From positions 5,621,914-5,685,913 of the forward strand of contig VUYV01000003.1 in NCBI GenBank assembly GCA_008711295.1: a stretch of DNA of 64,000 bases, written 5' to 3'. The notes below the pieces were generated by a model. The model saw only the letters and a list, made by a program, of their open reading frames with translations, searched no databases and had not been told where the DNA came from. Within the stretch, counting starts at the first letter, position 1, and each line of letters opens with the position of its first letter. Made by a program: the position numbers and the translations under genes. Shown here in pieces: positions 37,669 to 49,083 of the stretch. This stretch comes from Anarhynchus alexandrinus. Its lineage: Eukaryota; Chordata; Aves; Charadriiformes; Charadriidae.

Positions 37669-39933
37669 TTGGCCACTGCCTTCAGCCTGGCAGGGAGAGG
37701 ATACTAAAACATGAAGAGAAAATGAAGATCAAGTCATGTACATGAAAGCGTGAGTGCCAGGCTCAGTTTCAAGTCATGACTCTTTTATAAGCTGACTTAT
37801 TTAGCACTTTATTTTTCAGTCTTATAAAAACAAATTTTACATGGATAATTAGACCTGGTCACAATCCTTAACACAGATTATTTTTTTGGCAATATTGGTT
37901 TACTGAAACTATTGACAAATATTGGTTGCTTCATGTTTATTTCCTTTATCAATACTTTGGGGAGAAAATTGTGATCATATGATTCCTGCATAAAATGGAA
38001 CCTTTCAAAATTATTTAAATGCGTTGTTTTGATTGACCTAATTCAAATAGATTTTCTGGAGGGTTTGGTTTGTTTTGGGTTTTTGTTTTTTTTGCATTTC
38101 AGTCTGGAAAATATTTTGAAACTGATTTACTTGGGGATAGGACTTGTTATTTCCTAGAAATGGGAAAAAATCATATTGAATGGAAAATTTCTTGACCTCC
38201 TACAGTAGTTATCCAATTAATTTCGATAGCAATACACTTTTATAAGATGTACTGGTGAAAAAAAATAGCTTCAGCTGCAGGGGTGAAATAATCAAGTTAA
38301 ATATTGTTTTAGTACAGGAAATAAATCTAACCAATAACTTGATGTGGATATTCTGAATCCTTTTTCTACTCAAAACAGCATCAACTTTACCTCCAGACAT
38401 TAAGAAAATAAGGCTTCTTAAATATTAATAAAAATATGCAAGACTCCTGGCCAGCCCAACAGAGCATACATTCCAGCACAGCATGGACCTCCATATACAC
38501 TACTTACAGAACAGAAGACCAGATCTGCAATGGTATTTAAGTGCCTTCTAGAGAAAATAAGTGTATAAAAAAGCATGTAATTCCTTTTAGAAACTGTTCC
38601 ACTCCCATGAGCAGTCATAACCCACCCTCACTTTCTTGTTATAGAAACATCACTCTGATGGGGCACAGCAGAGCCATCTTAGAACAAGCACATTGACCTG
38701 TAACTGCTCCCACCCTCATTCATGTGCACACACACATACACACACACAGAGAAACTAACTAATTAACTAACTACCAAATTGTTTCAGGGCAACAATGGCA
38801 GTCATCATTGCTCAGAAGTGTAAAGTAAAGTTCTCTGCAGTGTGAATGTCACCTGCTTGCTACAGAACCAATGAACCCTAGGCAGTGCAAGTGCATGTGT
38901 CTATGGTGTTTGGACTCGGTACTTATTTGTAGAGGTGTACCTTTAATTATTAAAATTTATTTGCAAATATGACCCATAAAAATTATAATATTAAAAAATA
39001 AAAAAGAATGAACTTGAATGGAATTTTGGAATATCATTAAAATTAGTGATTTAAAGAAAAACCTTTATTTTATGAAAATAAAGATATATAATATGATATT
39101 TCTGACTGGCTAAGGAACAGCTAGAAAATACTTTAGCTTCACAGAAAATTTACATCCTTAATTCCATAACTAGAGTCCATATAAGCTTTGTATGTGCATT
39201 CAAAAATTTATGAAGATGAACCCTTCAGCTGCCATTACTTCAGAAGCTTGATGCCTAAATTGTTTGCTTACAGTGTGTGATATATGACAGTTGTGAAGAG
39301 TTACTGAAAAAAAATCATGGGAAGAGCGTTGTTTTCCTCTAACATTGAAGAAGCTGATTTAGAATAAAGAAAATAGCAGAAGCAGCAGCTTCTTTTAAAA
39401 AGAAACAAAGCTCTTTCAGATGATGTTTTGTCCCTTGATATGACAAAGGTAAAGAACGATACAAGAATTGAATAAATTGACTTTCATTCTTTCTACATTG
39501 GGATAAATATACATGCATAAATAAGACTATTAAAAGGGTCTGTGTAGAATATTTCCAGGCCTCTCCAATGTTGCTCTTGGTTACAAAACAATATATAAAT
39601 GCATAATCTTCACAGCACGTGCCATTGCTCTCCTCCATCAGTTTGGCAAATCTCTATTCTGTTTACATCAGGTTATGTAGATGAATTTCTTCACCTTCTG
39701 TGTAGTAATACGCAAGTTCCCTTCCACTACAGTCATTGGAGCACAACCGAAATCTGTAATTGTACTGTAATTGCATCTTGAGATGGAATTAATTTCACCT
39801 ATTTTACTAGTCCGGAAGTTAGGCGGCCACTTTAAGCTATTTCATCTGCAATCATTGGAAGGAGAAAGAGGTCTCCAGAGGAAGATTCATCCCATTTTAA
39901 GATAGCCGTCTAAGATATTTGAAGAAAATTGGA

Positions 39934-39946
39934 GTTGCTAAGCAAC
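39934..39946. promoter_or_regulatory. perfect RFX X-box-like palindrome
   Basis: GTTGCTAAGCAAC has perfect 6-bp arms around one central base and fits the RFX X-box (GTTNCC/T...RGNAAC type). It sits in a high-complexity block (39770-39990) that also holds an ETS-like CCGGAAGT near 39811-39818. Regulatory function is inferred from motif alone. Confidence 0.35.
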
Positions 39947-42900
39947 CTCATCTGGCTTTCTTTTTCTTTCTCTCAGCTGACTAGAGAGGGAGCCCTGATA
40001 AGCTCAACTATTTGCCTAACTTTCAACCACTGATGATAGGTGAGATGAATCCTGTCCTCAAGTTCCAGCTCCTGGAGTTCTGAATTGTCTATGATTCATG
40101 ACGCCAGTTATTCAAGATTCATATTTTTGCCTAACTTGTTGTTAAAGTATGTTTCTAGCCATCATGACTGGGAGGAAAGTATGGAAATGCAACTGAAAGA
40201 GAGGGCAAGAAAGAAGATTTTAGCATGTTATTATTTGTTCAAAAATATGATGGCTTCTCATTGTTTTCTCAGAACTCGGCTTTGCCATGCTGCTCAATTA
40301 CAAAAAGTTATCTATATAGATTGTACAAATGTAGCAATACTGAGAGAATAAGCAGTGCTATTGACCAGTTTGACCTGGTCAAACCAATTAGATTTGATGG
40401 ATCCATAGGTAGATTCTACTAGTCATGAGTGCACAGGAAGTACATGGATGTTTAAGACTTTTCAAATTAAAACAAGCAAATGACAATAAAACCAGTCTGG
40501 TGATGCCAGTAGATTCCAAAGAAACATTTTGAATTGTTCAAGTTTTCACCAAAGCACAGTCAGGAAGTTAATGAAGCCTGGTTTGGCCTTTGGGTAGTTC
40601 TTAGGGAATCAGAAAGTTTCTGGGCTTTGGTAGTTGATTCTGCTTTGAGGAATCAGCAATAGCCTTGGAGAGAGAAAGGTTTAAGAGTCCCAGGCTGGAG
40701 TTGTGGTGCTGAGGGAAGCCAGTGTCCATACCTCGAGCTGGGATATATGGCTTGAATGACAGGTAGTATCCTCTGCAGGCAACTCTTCATAGTGCCTTGT
40801 GTCGGCTTCCTCAATGTGAATATAGTTTAAAATACATGGGGAAACCACTTGAATCACATCTTTTGAAAAAATCAGGACATTTTGATATTCTGAAGAGTGT
40901 GGATTTTTTCAGAATATTTCATCGTCTTGATTTTTTTAATTACTAAAATTTCTGCCTCTAATTTTGATATGAAAAAAACCCACTGTAAATTACTTAACAA
41001 ATTCTGTTTCAGTCAACTCTAATAACATTGCTCTCTCTAATAGGAGGAGAGCAAGGGAGAGAACTAATACTGTGCTCTCATGTTTATATGCCTCTTTTTC
41101 TATTATACGAAACCCTGAGCCCTGTTTTATGGGACTATGATCTACTCAGTGCTTTGTTTCCTGGCCTTTATTTTCATAAAGCTGTGATTGTTTTAATGTG
41201 AATTTATCTTAACTAGAAAAATTATGTGGTTTCAAGTCCCACGTAATCAGTTTTCTCTAAACAACATGCATTTTTGGCAAATGTTAACCTAACCACAGCA
41301 GGATAATGTAAAAGGAGAGCCCCTTATGGGGGGGTCTGTGTAAGTTCAACCATTCTTTACAAATATCAGAAGCAATACTATCTAGAAGGTATTGAATTTC
41401 TGGATACTATCAGCAGGTTGATGGAAAACCCATAACCATATTCTGTAAGTGTGCACACAGCAACACTTGAACTTACAGAGGTTAGCATAAAAATGCTGTA
41501 CTTTTTTTTTACTTATTGTTTTTACATGACCTAAAATCAGTGACTGTTATCTGCTGTTTCCTAAGTACCTTAAGTCAGGTATGGAGATGGGGAAAAAATA
41601 TCAGGAGGGAGCATAGCTCACAGTAAGGATAAAAAGAAAGGAGACAGACAAGAAGAAAATATATTAGATAAATGCATCCAAATGTGAGGCTTGATCATCT
41701 GGTTATTTTGTTGCCTAGTACAGCATCCAAAATTTAGTCAGAACCAGAATTTATTCAAAATCCAAAAGATATTTACATGTTAGTGAAAAACAACATACAG
41801 TGCTCCAAAAATGCATTATCCTACGAGTTACAGAACTGCTCAAACTTCAAAATATTATCCTGGAGTGAACAGGTATCCTCTTAGGATGAAGGCCAGATGG
41901 AGTAGTGGAATAATTTGTTACTGAGTCCCCCCAAACATAAAAATAGTAAGGTTACTTCAGCAGATGGACAACACAGCGGTTTAGATGTAGCCAGCTATAT
42001 ACACTTGTGTTTGAATGAGTCTCCAACACTATGTTGTGACAGTTGGTCTTTATTACTATCATCTATTTCTATTTTTGTGGTGAATAGAGGGCTTTTGTAG
42101 AACTTGGGAACATATTATGCTAGATGCTTTGTAAGCATGCTGTAAGACCGTGGTTTTACATTATTGAATGTCCAGTTTAAATAGCCAAAGACCTCTTAAT
42201 GTGAGTGGAAGGAATGCAAAGGAACAGTACATACAAAACTATGCTGAAATGACTCCTCTCAGTCATATAGCAGCTTAGGGAAGGGATGGGAGGACTCAGC
42301 TCTCCACATTCCCCCTTGAGTGCTGTGTCTCCCCTAGACTGTAATGCTGATTTCAGACCACTTTACAATAACTTGTTCAAAGCCTAATTGTGGCCACATT
42401 GCCCTGGTTAGTGGGAATGGAATATGCACCTTCTGCTCTCAGACACGTCAGTCAGCACTTCAGCAGTGCACTGCCTGCCAGTTGAGCAGTAGCAGTTTTT
42501 GTCATGGATAGCTTTTTTCTGAGTTTTTTGGTTTTGTTGTTGTTGTTTGTGGGGGCCTTTTTGTGTGTGTTCTTTTTTCATTACAATCCAGTGGACCACC
42601 TGCACCTAGATAAGGGTCTTTTCCTTAAATGGTCATAGATCATCAGGTTACCATCTGCAAAAATGTAGCATACCTTTGACGATATTGAGCTATCTTACAT
42701 CTTGTCAGGAGACATTCAATATTTCTCAGCTCTAACCATTTCCATCAGTGGCCAAATGACTATGATACACATAGTCCAGGAAGCTAAAGTAGTGATAACA
42801 CAACTCCATCTGCTTGCACATTTTGGCCAGTTGCAAATCACAGTACCCACATGAATATATTCAAATCCTAACAGCTTTGCATTTCGTTCCCCTTGGAGCC

Positions 42901-44869
42901 ATTCTCTCTTAGAGGCAGTTAATTATTATTGAATTAAAAGAGTGCTCAGAAGTGCTCCCACCCTCCAAGATCAAAACTCATGAAGTCAGATACTGGAATT
43001 AAAACAAAACACGTCCAAATAAATCACTCTGAAAAGATAAGCCAGACAAACTAAGTGGTAGTATTTCTGAGTTTAGCTGTTGTGCATGTTGTTTTTAAAA
43101 CTTTGCTTTAGAACAAATAAAGAAGAAAATATAAAATTATATTTACATCAGCTGTATCAGTAAAAAAAACCAAACAAAATCAAACCACCTTTCTTGAAAG
43201 CCTGGGCTAAAGTATGAGAATAAGCAACACAAACCTAAAATGATCTGTTGCAATAACTAAGCTGCCAGTAACATTTTCTCTCCAAATTTTCCACATTTTG
43301 TTAGCAAATAATTTATATATCCTATAAATAAGAGGACATCATTTTCCAATAGCCTTAGTTATTTTTGAGTACTGAGTCTGTAATTTTGCTTGTAGAAATA
43401 TATTAGTGTCAATTAAAACATTAAGACTTTTGAGTAAGAATTATTATTGCTCAAATTTCAATAAGGATTTTTGTTATAAAGCTTCAGTTACAATGTTGTC
43501 CAGTTGCTACCAAGAAAGCATCTTTATTACATGCATAAAAATTAGTATATGGCCTTGAGCATAAACTTAGCTATTTAGTGTATGTGGTCTCAACACAGTG
43601 AGTTCTCTTCTGTTCTCTCAAGCCAAGTCAAGCAGAGAACTAAGGCCACAGTAGTAAGGAAATTTGCAGGTTAGAGGCCCTCATAGCTGATCAAATAGAT
43701 AACAAAGAATAAAAGTCTTTACTATAGTAGTGTCATTTTACTATTTTAACATAGGGTTTGCTGACTTTTCTATTGCAAATGGAGTTTCACAAACTTATCC
43801 AGTTCTTTAGAAAAATGACTCTGAGTACTACTTAGTTTGAGTGTAAGAACTCAGCAGAACAAAAGAAATGCCTATGTTTTAATCTCAGTGCATTCATCTT
43901 CAGCCACAGTGTACCATTAACAATTGTCTTGCTATAAAATATGCAGGTTCGGTCACTGACCTGATCTTACCATCTTGTCAGTCACAATTCTTCTCTTCAA
44001 GGACTGATATGGGTCCTGGTGGGAAGACTAAAATGGAGTAGCCACCCTTTTGTTGGCCCCTTCAAACCAGAGCCCTGGTGTTATCCTGCCTCAACACCTG
44101 CTTTCCTGTTACTGCTCTGCTCTTTTCCTCCTTCATCTGAGAAGTAACAACAGGGCTTCCATGCTCCTTCCCAGTGTCTGAGCCCTAAGCACCACTTTGC
44201 TTTGCTTTAGCTTGAAACTGGATGGTTTATAGCACACTAAAACAAACTGTTGGAGGGCTGTTAAAAAGGGGGCTCTGAATTAAAAGAATTTCCTCTGCAG
44301 TATGGCTCTGAAGAGCTTGTATTGTAAAATTAATTCTCTCCTGCTAAGCTACAAAACTATCGCAGCCAAAGGGTCCTTCATGCCAGGGAAGATGCAATGA
44401 CCTTTTATCCCTCAGACCTGTGGTCAGAATCAATACAGGGACTAGCTTACCAGTGGCTGCTAGATTTCCTCAAGTGTAAGTTGCATTCTTTTAAAACTAC
44501 CCTCTGGGATTTTTTTCAAGACTCTAAGTTCTAAATTATTTGTCTTTCTGCCTTTCAGTTTATATACCTTCTGCCAAGCTTCTTAAAAGATTAAACTGAA
44601 TCTGCTCCCCTTTCAAGTTAGGGATGTAGTAAGTGTGAGAAAAGAATTTGATGATATTCTACATGTCACTGATTAGCTTTAAACTATGTATTATCACTGT
44701 TTTTAACCACAGTGCCATTCATAATCCTAATGAAAAAAGGAAAAAAAAAAAAATCTATCTACGTAGAACTTTCCCCAAGGACAAACACTGTTGTTTGCAT
44801 TAAGGGGAGCATAAATCCTAGAGAAATTAGACAACTGCTGAATCTCAGTCTGTGTCAAGCTGCCTAAAA

Positions 44870-45420
44870 CTGTTTGTGGCACTGTAGACCAAAGCGGGGT
44901 CTCCTGGGAAATTGCTTGATGTGTCAGAAGAAGCATGCGGTCTGTGTGCATTACTGTTCCGGAGACATTAAAGACCTCCGTGATAGATTAATTCAGCCCA
45001 GACTCTATGCCAACCTCACTGTGATAATTCTGACACATTTCCCTTTACCCCAAAGGAGAGCCACGCTCATTTACTCAAATGTAATTTCTCCTCTGACTGA
45101 CGGTTGTCGCATTTAGAGATTAAAAATATCCCAAACCTACAACACTTCAGTTGTTGACATTTTAGCACAAGCAGCAGGCAATCATAAAGCCTCAGATTAA
45201 TAGGGCTTCAGGGCAAATTTGCTTTATTCTGACAGTTTCTGTTTCATTCTGGTGTGCTCCTCTGTTGCCATAAGGTTTGCTTTCATTAATTCATTTTTAA
45301 TAAACAATTAGATTTTTAATGTACAAAATGTAAATAATAAACATGGCATAAACATGTAAATAACTATCAACAGATGTCCACATTTTTTAAAAAAAATAAC
45401 ATGGTTTTGTTTGTCTAAAA
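44870..45420. promoter_or_regulatory. candidate conserved non-coding element
   Basis: A 550-bp block with no repeats, no convincing open frame, several retained CpG (for example GACGGTTGTCGC near 45100-45111) and dense homeodomain-like ATTA/TAAT cores (ATTAATTC 44987-44994, GATTAATAG 45195-45203, TTTTTAATAAACAATTAG near 45293-45310) plus TGACA/TGATAATTC TALE-like sites. The call rests on sequence texture only; conservation was not tested. Confidence 0.25.
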
Positions 45421-48364
45421 CACACTTAAGGAACTCTGTGTTTAGGATTTATTATTATTACCATGATTAGCGTTTGCTAGGCATGTACTGAATATATGGT
45501 ATTGCTTCTCCCATCTTTCTCAGAATGAACGCATTTTTTAGAACTACAAATCCAAGGATACAAATATGAGTTGGGCTTCAAGAAAGTATAGAGTCAAAAT
45601 AGATTTTTAATAATTAGATAGGAATTTACTAATCTTCTGATTTTCTTTTTTTCTTGGTTTTCTGGGGAAGCCTTGCATCTTTAGTTTGTGTGTGATGTTT
45701 CTTAAGTTCAAAAATTTGCTTTAGGCACATTCACAGATGCAGGCTTCTCATCTTCTTACTGAGGAGAAATCAGTTTGCCATGGCTCTCCTCTGTGTGGAT
45801 TTGGGGATCTAGTAAATAGAGCTGACTCTAATAGAGTTGACTAATATTTTTAGGTTTTTTTTTTTAATCAAAAATACCTTAATTAGAACCAATGAATAAT
45901 TTAGAAGAAAATTACCAAAGTGAAACAACATAATTTAAAGCAACCAGTGGGTTTCTTTGTCATTGTTGCCTATGCAAAACACAGCATGTGAAAGAAACTA
46001 AACTGGGTATGGACTGGAGGATGAATCAGATCTCACTACTTTATTTTGGGGATTTTGACTTTTCTGCCCTCATTTTAGATGGGAAAATTTTTGACATGTC
46101 AAAAATTCTCAAAGGAGAGGAAAATTGTTTCCTGACAGCTGTACTGATATGATCAAGTTTGTATAGCTTCAGGCTATAAATTAAGATATCCTTCCAACTC
46201 TTTGAAACTGATGTGTGGCAGAATATTATGAAATATTTTTCAAAGTATCATGGAAAAAGAGTAAGTATGTTCATACTAAATGAATATGATATTTTAAGTA
46301 AAATACAGGTTTAAAATTGAACATAAACTTCATGTCATGATAGTGTTATTATTTAAGCCTACTGGATAAGGCAATACAATAACAGATTTTTCTTTGCCAC
46401 TGAAAGATTAGCTCATTCTCCTTTTTATACGTACTAGTGTTGTCAGTGTCATTATCATTGTTTTCCATCTAATTACTTGTTCATGTTAATAATAAAACTG
46501 TGTTCTCATATACAAATATATTATGAATTATTGCCTTTTTACACACAAAGCAGCCTTTTAACACAGCACAAGCTTCAGAAGAGGAAATAATGCATGCTAG
46601 TGAACATAGACAAAACAGTGTTTTGTGTGGTGAGCCCATCATACTTTCAGATCTCTCAGTGAGAAAATTCAGAAGTTTTTCAATGTCTGTATAGGGGGAG
46701 TTGCTTCTTTGTGTTTCTGTGTTTGTTTTCAGTCTTCTAGTACTTCAGCAATTCAGGTGGCATGTTTCAAACATCATCTGGGGAGGTGTCTGAAGATATG
46801 TTGTGATATATGGTGTGCACAGAGATACCAGAAGAGGCCGTCTTTTGAAATGGGCAAAGAAAGCATTCCATGCACTTCAAGAACCATTACTTTATTTATG
46901 AATTAGTGAAAACTTGATACTCACTCACTAGACTTTACAGAGGCAACTTGACACCCAATTCTTTCTTGAATACTCATTAGTTAATGCTTTATCACCTAAG
47001 CACATTAGCACCTTGTAGCATTGTCGTGGATTATAGGGTGATGCAAGAAGTGCATTCCCCAGCAGAACAGTTGGTAACTTTCTCAAACACTTTGATGTGT
47101 ACTGCGACTGCAATGTTCAGAGCAGTTCCAGATTCCTTGAAATACCAGTGTTGCAGCCTGGTCCTTTCCATCTGTAATCACATTCCTGTACTGAATCCTT
47201 GTTCAAACCACCTGTTCTTTTTACCAAATACTGGAGCAACATTTGTAATGTTAGGAGTATAAAGCCCTATGAACTATAATGATAACAGGTGAAGTGTCAA
47301 TGACTGGTCTAGAGTGCATGATGCTTGTGATAATGGAAAATTTTATGCCTCTTTGTGGGGGAGAGCCAGATATCTATGTTTGTTTTGTTTAACTTTGTTT
47401 CCTTACTTTTGCTTTTTGATATAAACTGCATAAAACAACCTTAACTGCTTCAGAACAAAATATATACATATGATCCATTGTAAGTGTTTGTATTTCACAT
47501 CTTACAATTCTTTTTCTGAATAAATTGATGCATGTTTTCTCTTATTTTATGGATACTTTAGGACAATTTCATGCAGGACAACAGTGTATCAAGGCTTTAC
47601 TGTGGTTTAGGCTATTAAAAAGCATGCAAAATTTGAGTGGTTTAGTCATTTGTCCATGGTTTCTTGACATCCAGAAGCCAGTTGGGGTAGGCATGCCTGC
47701 TATAGCTTGGTTGGATAATTCAGTCTTATTCTTCACAAGTAGATCAACAGTACAGTACATGCATACTGGTTCCAAGGCTTTTCAGATGAATTTGAACTGT
47801 TGATGTATGGTGAATTGCATGTCTGAATATGGATGATGTGTGTCATGTGCACCAGTTATGCTATGTGCACATGAGCTGGGTGTGCAGCACATGTATTAGA
47901 CAGCAGAGTTCCCTAATCATGAATGAAAATATAGGAGTCTTGTTCATTTAAGTAGGAGAAATTATACTACTCCCTTCTACAAAAAAGGTACCTAAATAAA
48001 TCCTTTTTGAGTGAAAAAAAAAACAACAAACCATCAAAAAGTAGTCTGAAAATAACTTACGTTTTAATAGAAGATTTAAGAGACAAGACCAACAAGAACT
48101 TTTTCCTTTAATTTAAAATTTGAAAACAAATTAATAGAGCGATCCTGTTGCTTTTCTGAAACTCCTCTTTGTTTCCTAGGTTTTTAATTTCTTTACATTA
48201 AAACTGAGAGAAGAACCCAGAAGGCATAAACTGTTCATGGAAACTACCTTTGATTCAAAACAAATTTTGTATGTCAGGCAAAACTGACAGAAACGTTTCA
48301 GTTGTCCATAGCAAGAAGGCATCCCAGAGTATAAACTAACATAGACTGTTTTCAAAATCCTGAT

Positions 48365-48412
48365 TATATAATATATATATATTATAATCATATATATGAT
48401 TATATATATAAT
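48365..48412. repeat. AT microsatellite with 22-bp perfect palindrome
   Basis: A (AT)n-rich tract containing TATAATCATATATATGATTATA-type symmetry at 48383-48404 (perfect, centre 48393/48394). It lies 25 bp outside the LTR at 48437. Confidence 0.85.
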
Positions 48413-48436
48413 GTTTGCAAGTTTTGGTTAGGTTAG

Positions 48437-48977
48437 TGTCATGACTTAACCCTAGCCGGGAGCTAAGACCACGTAGCCACTCACTCAATTCTCCCCCTCC
48501 CCTCCTAGAAGGGTAGGGAAAAGAGGGAGAAAAGGAGGGGAAAGGGAAAAAAAAACCCAACTTGTGGGTTGAGATAAAGACAGTTTAATAGAACAATAAC
48601 AGAAAAGGAGAATAACAATAATAGTAACATTAAAAGCATATACAAGATGAAATAATACAACACAAGTCACTCTCACCACCCTATGAATTGAATGCCCATC
48701 CCGTCCTGAGCAGTGATCATGGATTCCCACCCCCTGGCCAGCCCCCATTTATAAACCGAGCATGACGTCTATGGCGTGGAATATTCTGTTGGCCAGCTTG
48801 TTCTGCCTATGCTCCCTCTCAGCTTCTATGGGAAGCTGAAAAAATTCCTTGACTAGTACAAACATCACCTGACAACAACTACAACAATATGCATTATCGC
48901 CATTCCTTTCATACCAAATCTGAAACACAGCAGCCACTGGAAAGAAAATTAATTGTACCCCCAATGAAACGAGGACA
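48437..48977 (-). mobile_element. solo avian ERV LTR with 5-bp target duplication (copy 2)
   Basis: A 541-bp element with TG...CA ends (TGTCATGAC... to ...GAGGACA on plus) flanked by a perfect direct repeat GTTAG (48432-48436 and 48978-48982). Five-base duplications fit ERVL-type insertions. Sense is minus: TATA (ATTTATAAA, complement of 48747-48755) lies next to a CRE-like TGACGTC (48763-48769), and AATAGAAC/TTTAATAG near 48582-48596 marks the poly(A)-side region. No internal viral genes are present, as expected after LTR-LTR recombination. The family name is not assigned with certainty. Confidence 0.88.
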
Positions 48978-49016
48978 GTTAGCTAAGCGATTCAATAGTT
49001 AAGTCCTTCACAAATA

Positions 49017-49083
49017 GGTTGGAACTCGATGATCTTCAAGGTCCTTTCCAACCTAAACCATTCTATGATTCTATGATTCTATG
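49017..49083 (+). mobile_element. very short CR1 3' end (67 bp)
   Basis: Only the CR1 3' stem region (GGTTGGAACTCGATGATC... CCTTTCCAACC) and three perfect ATTCTATG units (49060-49067, 49068-49075, 49076-49083). It is nearly identical to the end of copy A, so it is a recent, extremely 5'-truncated insertion. Confidence 0.93.

Larger units (their letters stand above)
34304..37703 (-). mobile_element. long CR1 LINE, minus strand (copy D)
   Basis: The most complete CR1 in the window. On the minus strand it reads from within ORF1 (about 37700) through ORF1 esterase, ORF2 endonuclease and RT to the CR1 3' end, which on plus begins at 34304 (GGAATCACAGAATCATAGAATGG). Its 3' region differs from copies A and the one at 49017 (TTGGACTTGATGATCTTAAAGG type), so it is another CR1 subfamily. 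An internal deletion near 34755-34768 joins the middle of the RT to the thumb region, removing roughly 490 nt judged against copy A. Many frameshifts. Confidence 0.93.
37704..48364. other. AT-rich unique stretch with conserved-element-like blocks
   Basis: More than 10 kb without a recognisable gene. A CA-rich tract at 38725-38748 is followed by (CTAA)-type repeats. Blocks at about 39770-39990 and 44870-45420 have high complexity and retained CpG and look like conserved non-coding elements. A 22-bp perfect palindrome lies at 46086-46107. The remaining frames are short and unsupported. Confidence 0.5.
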
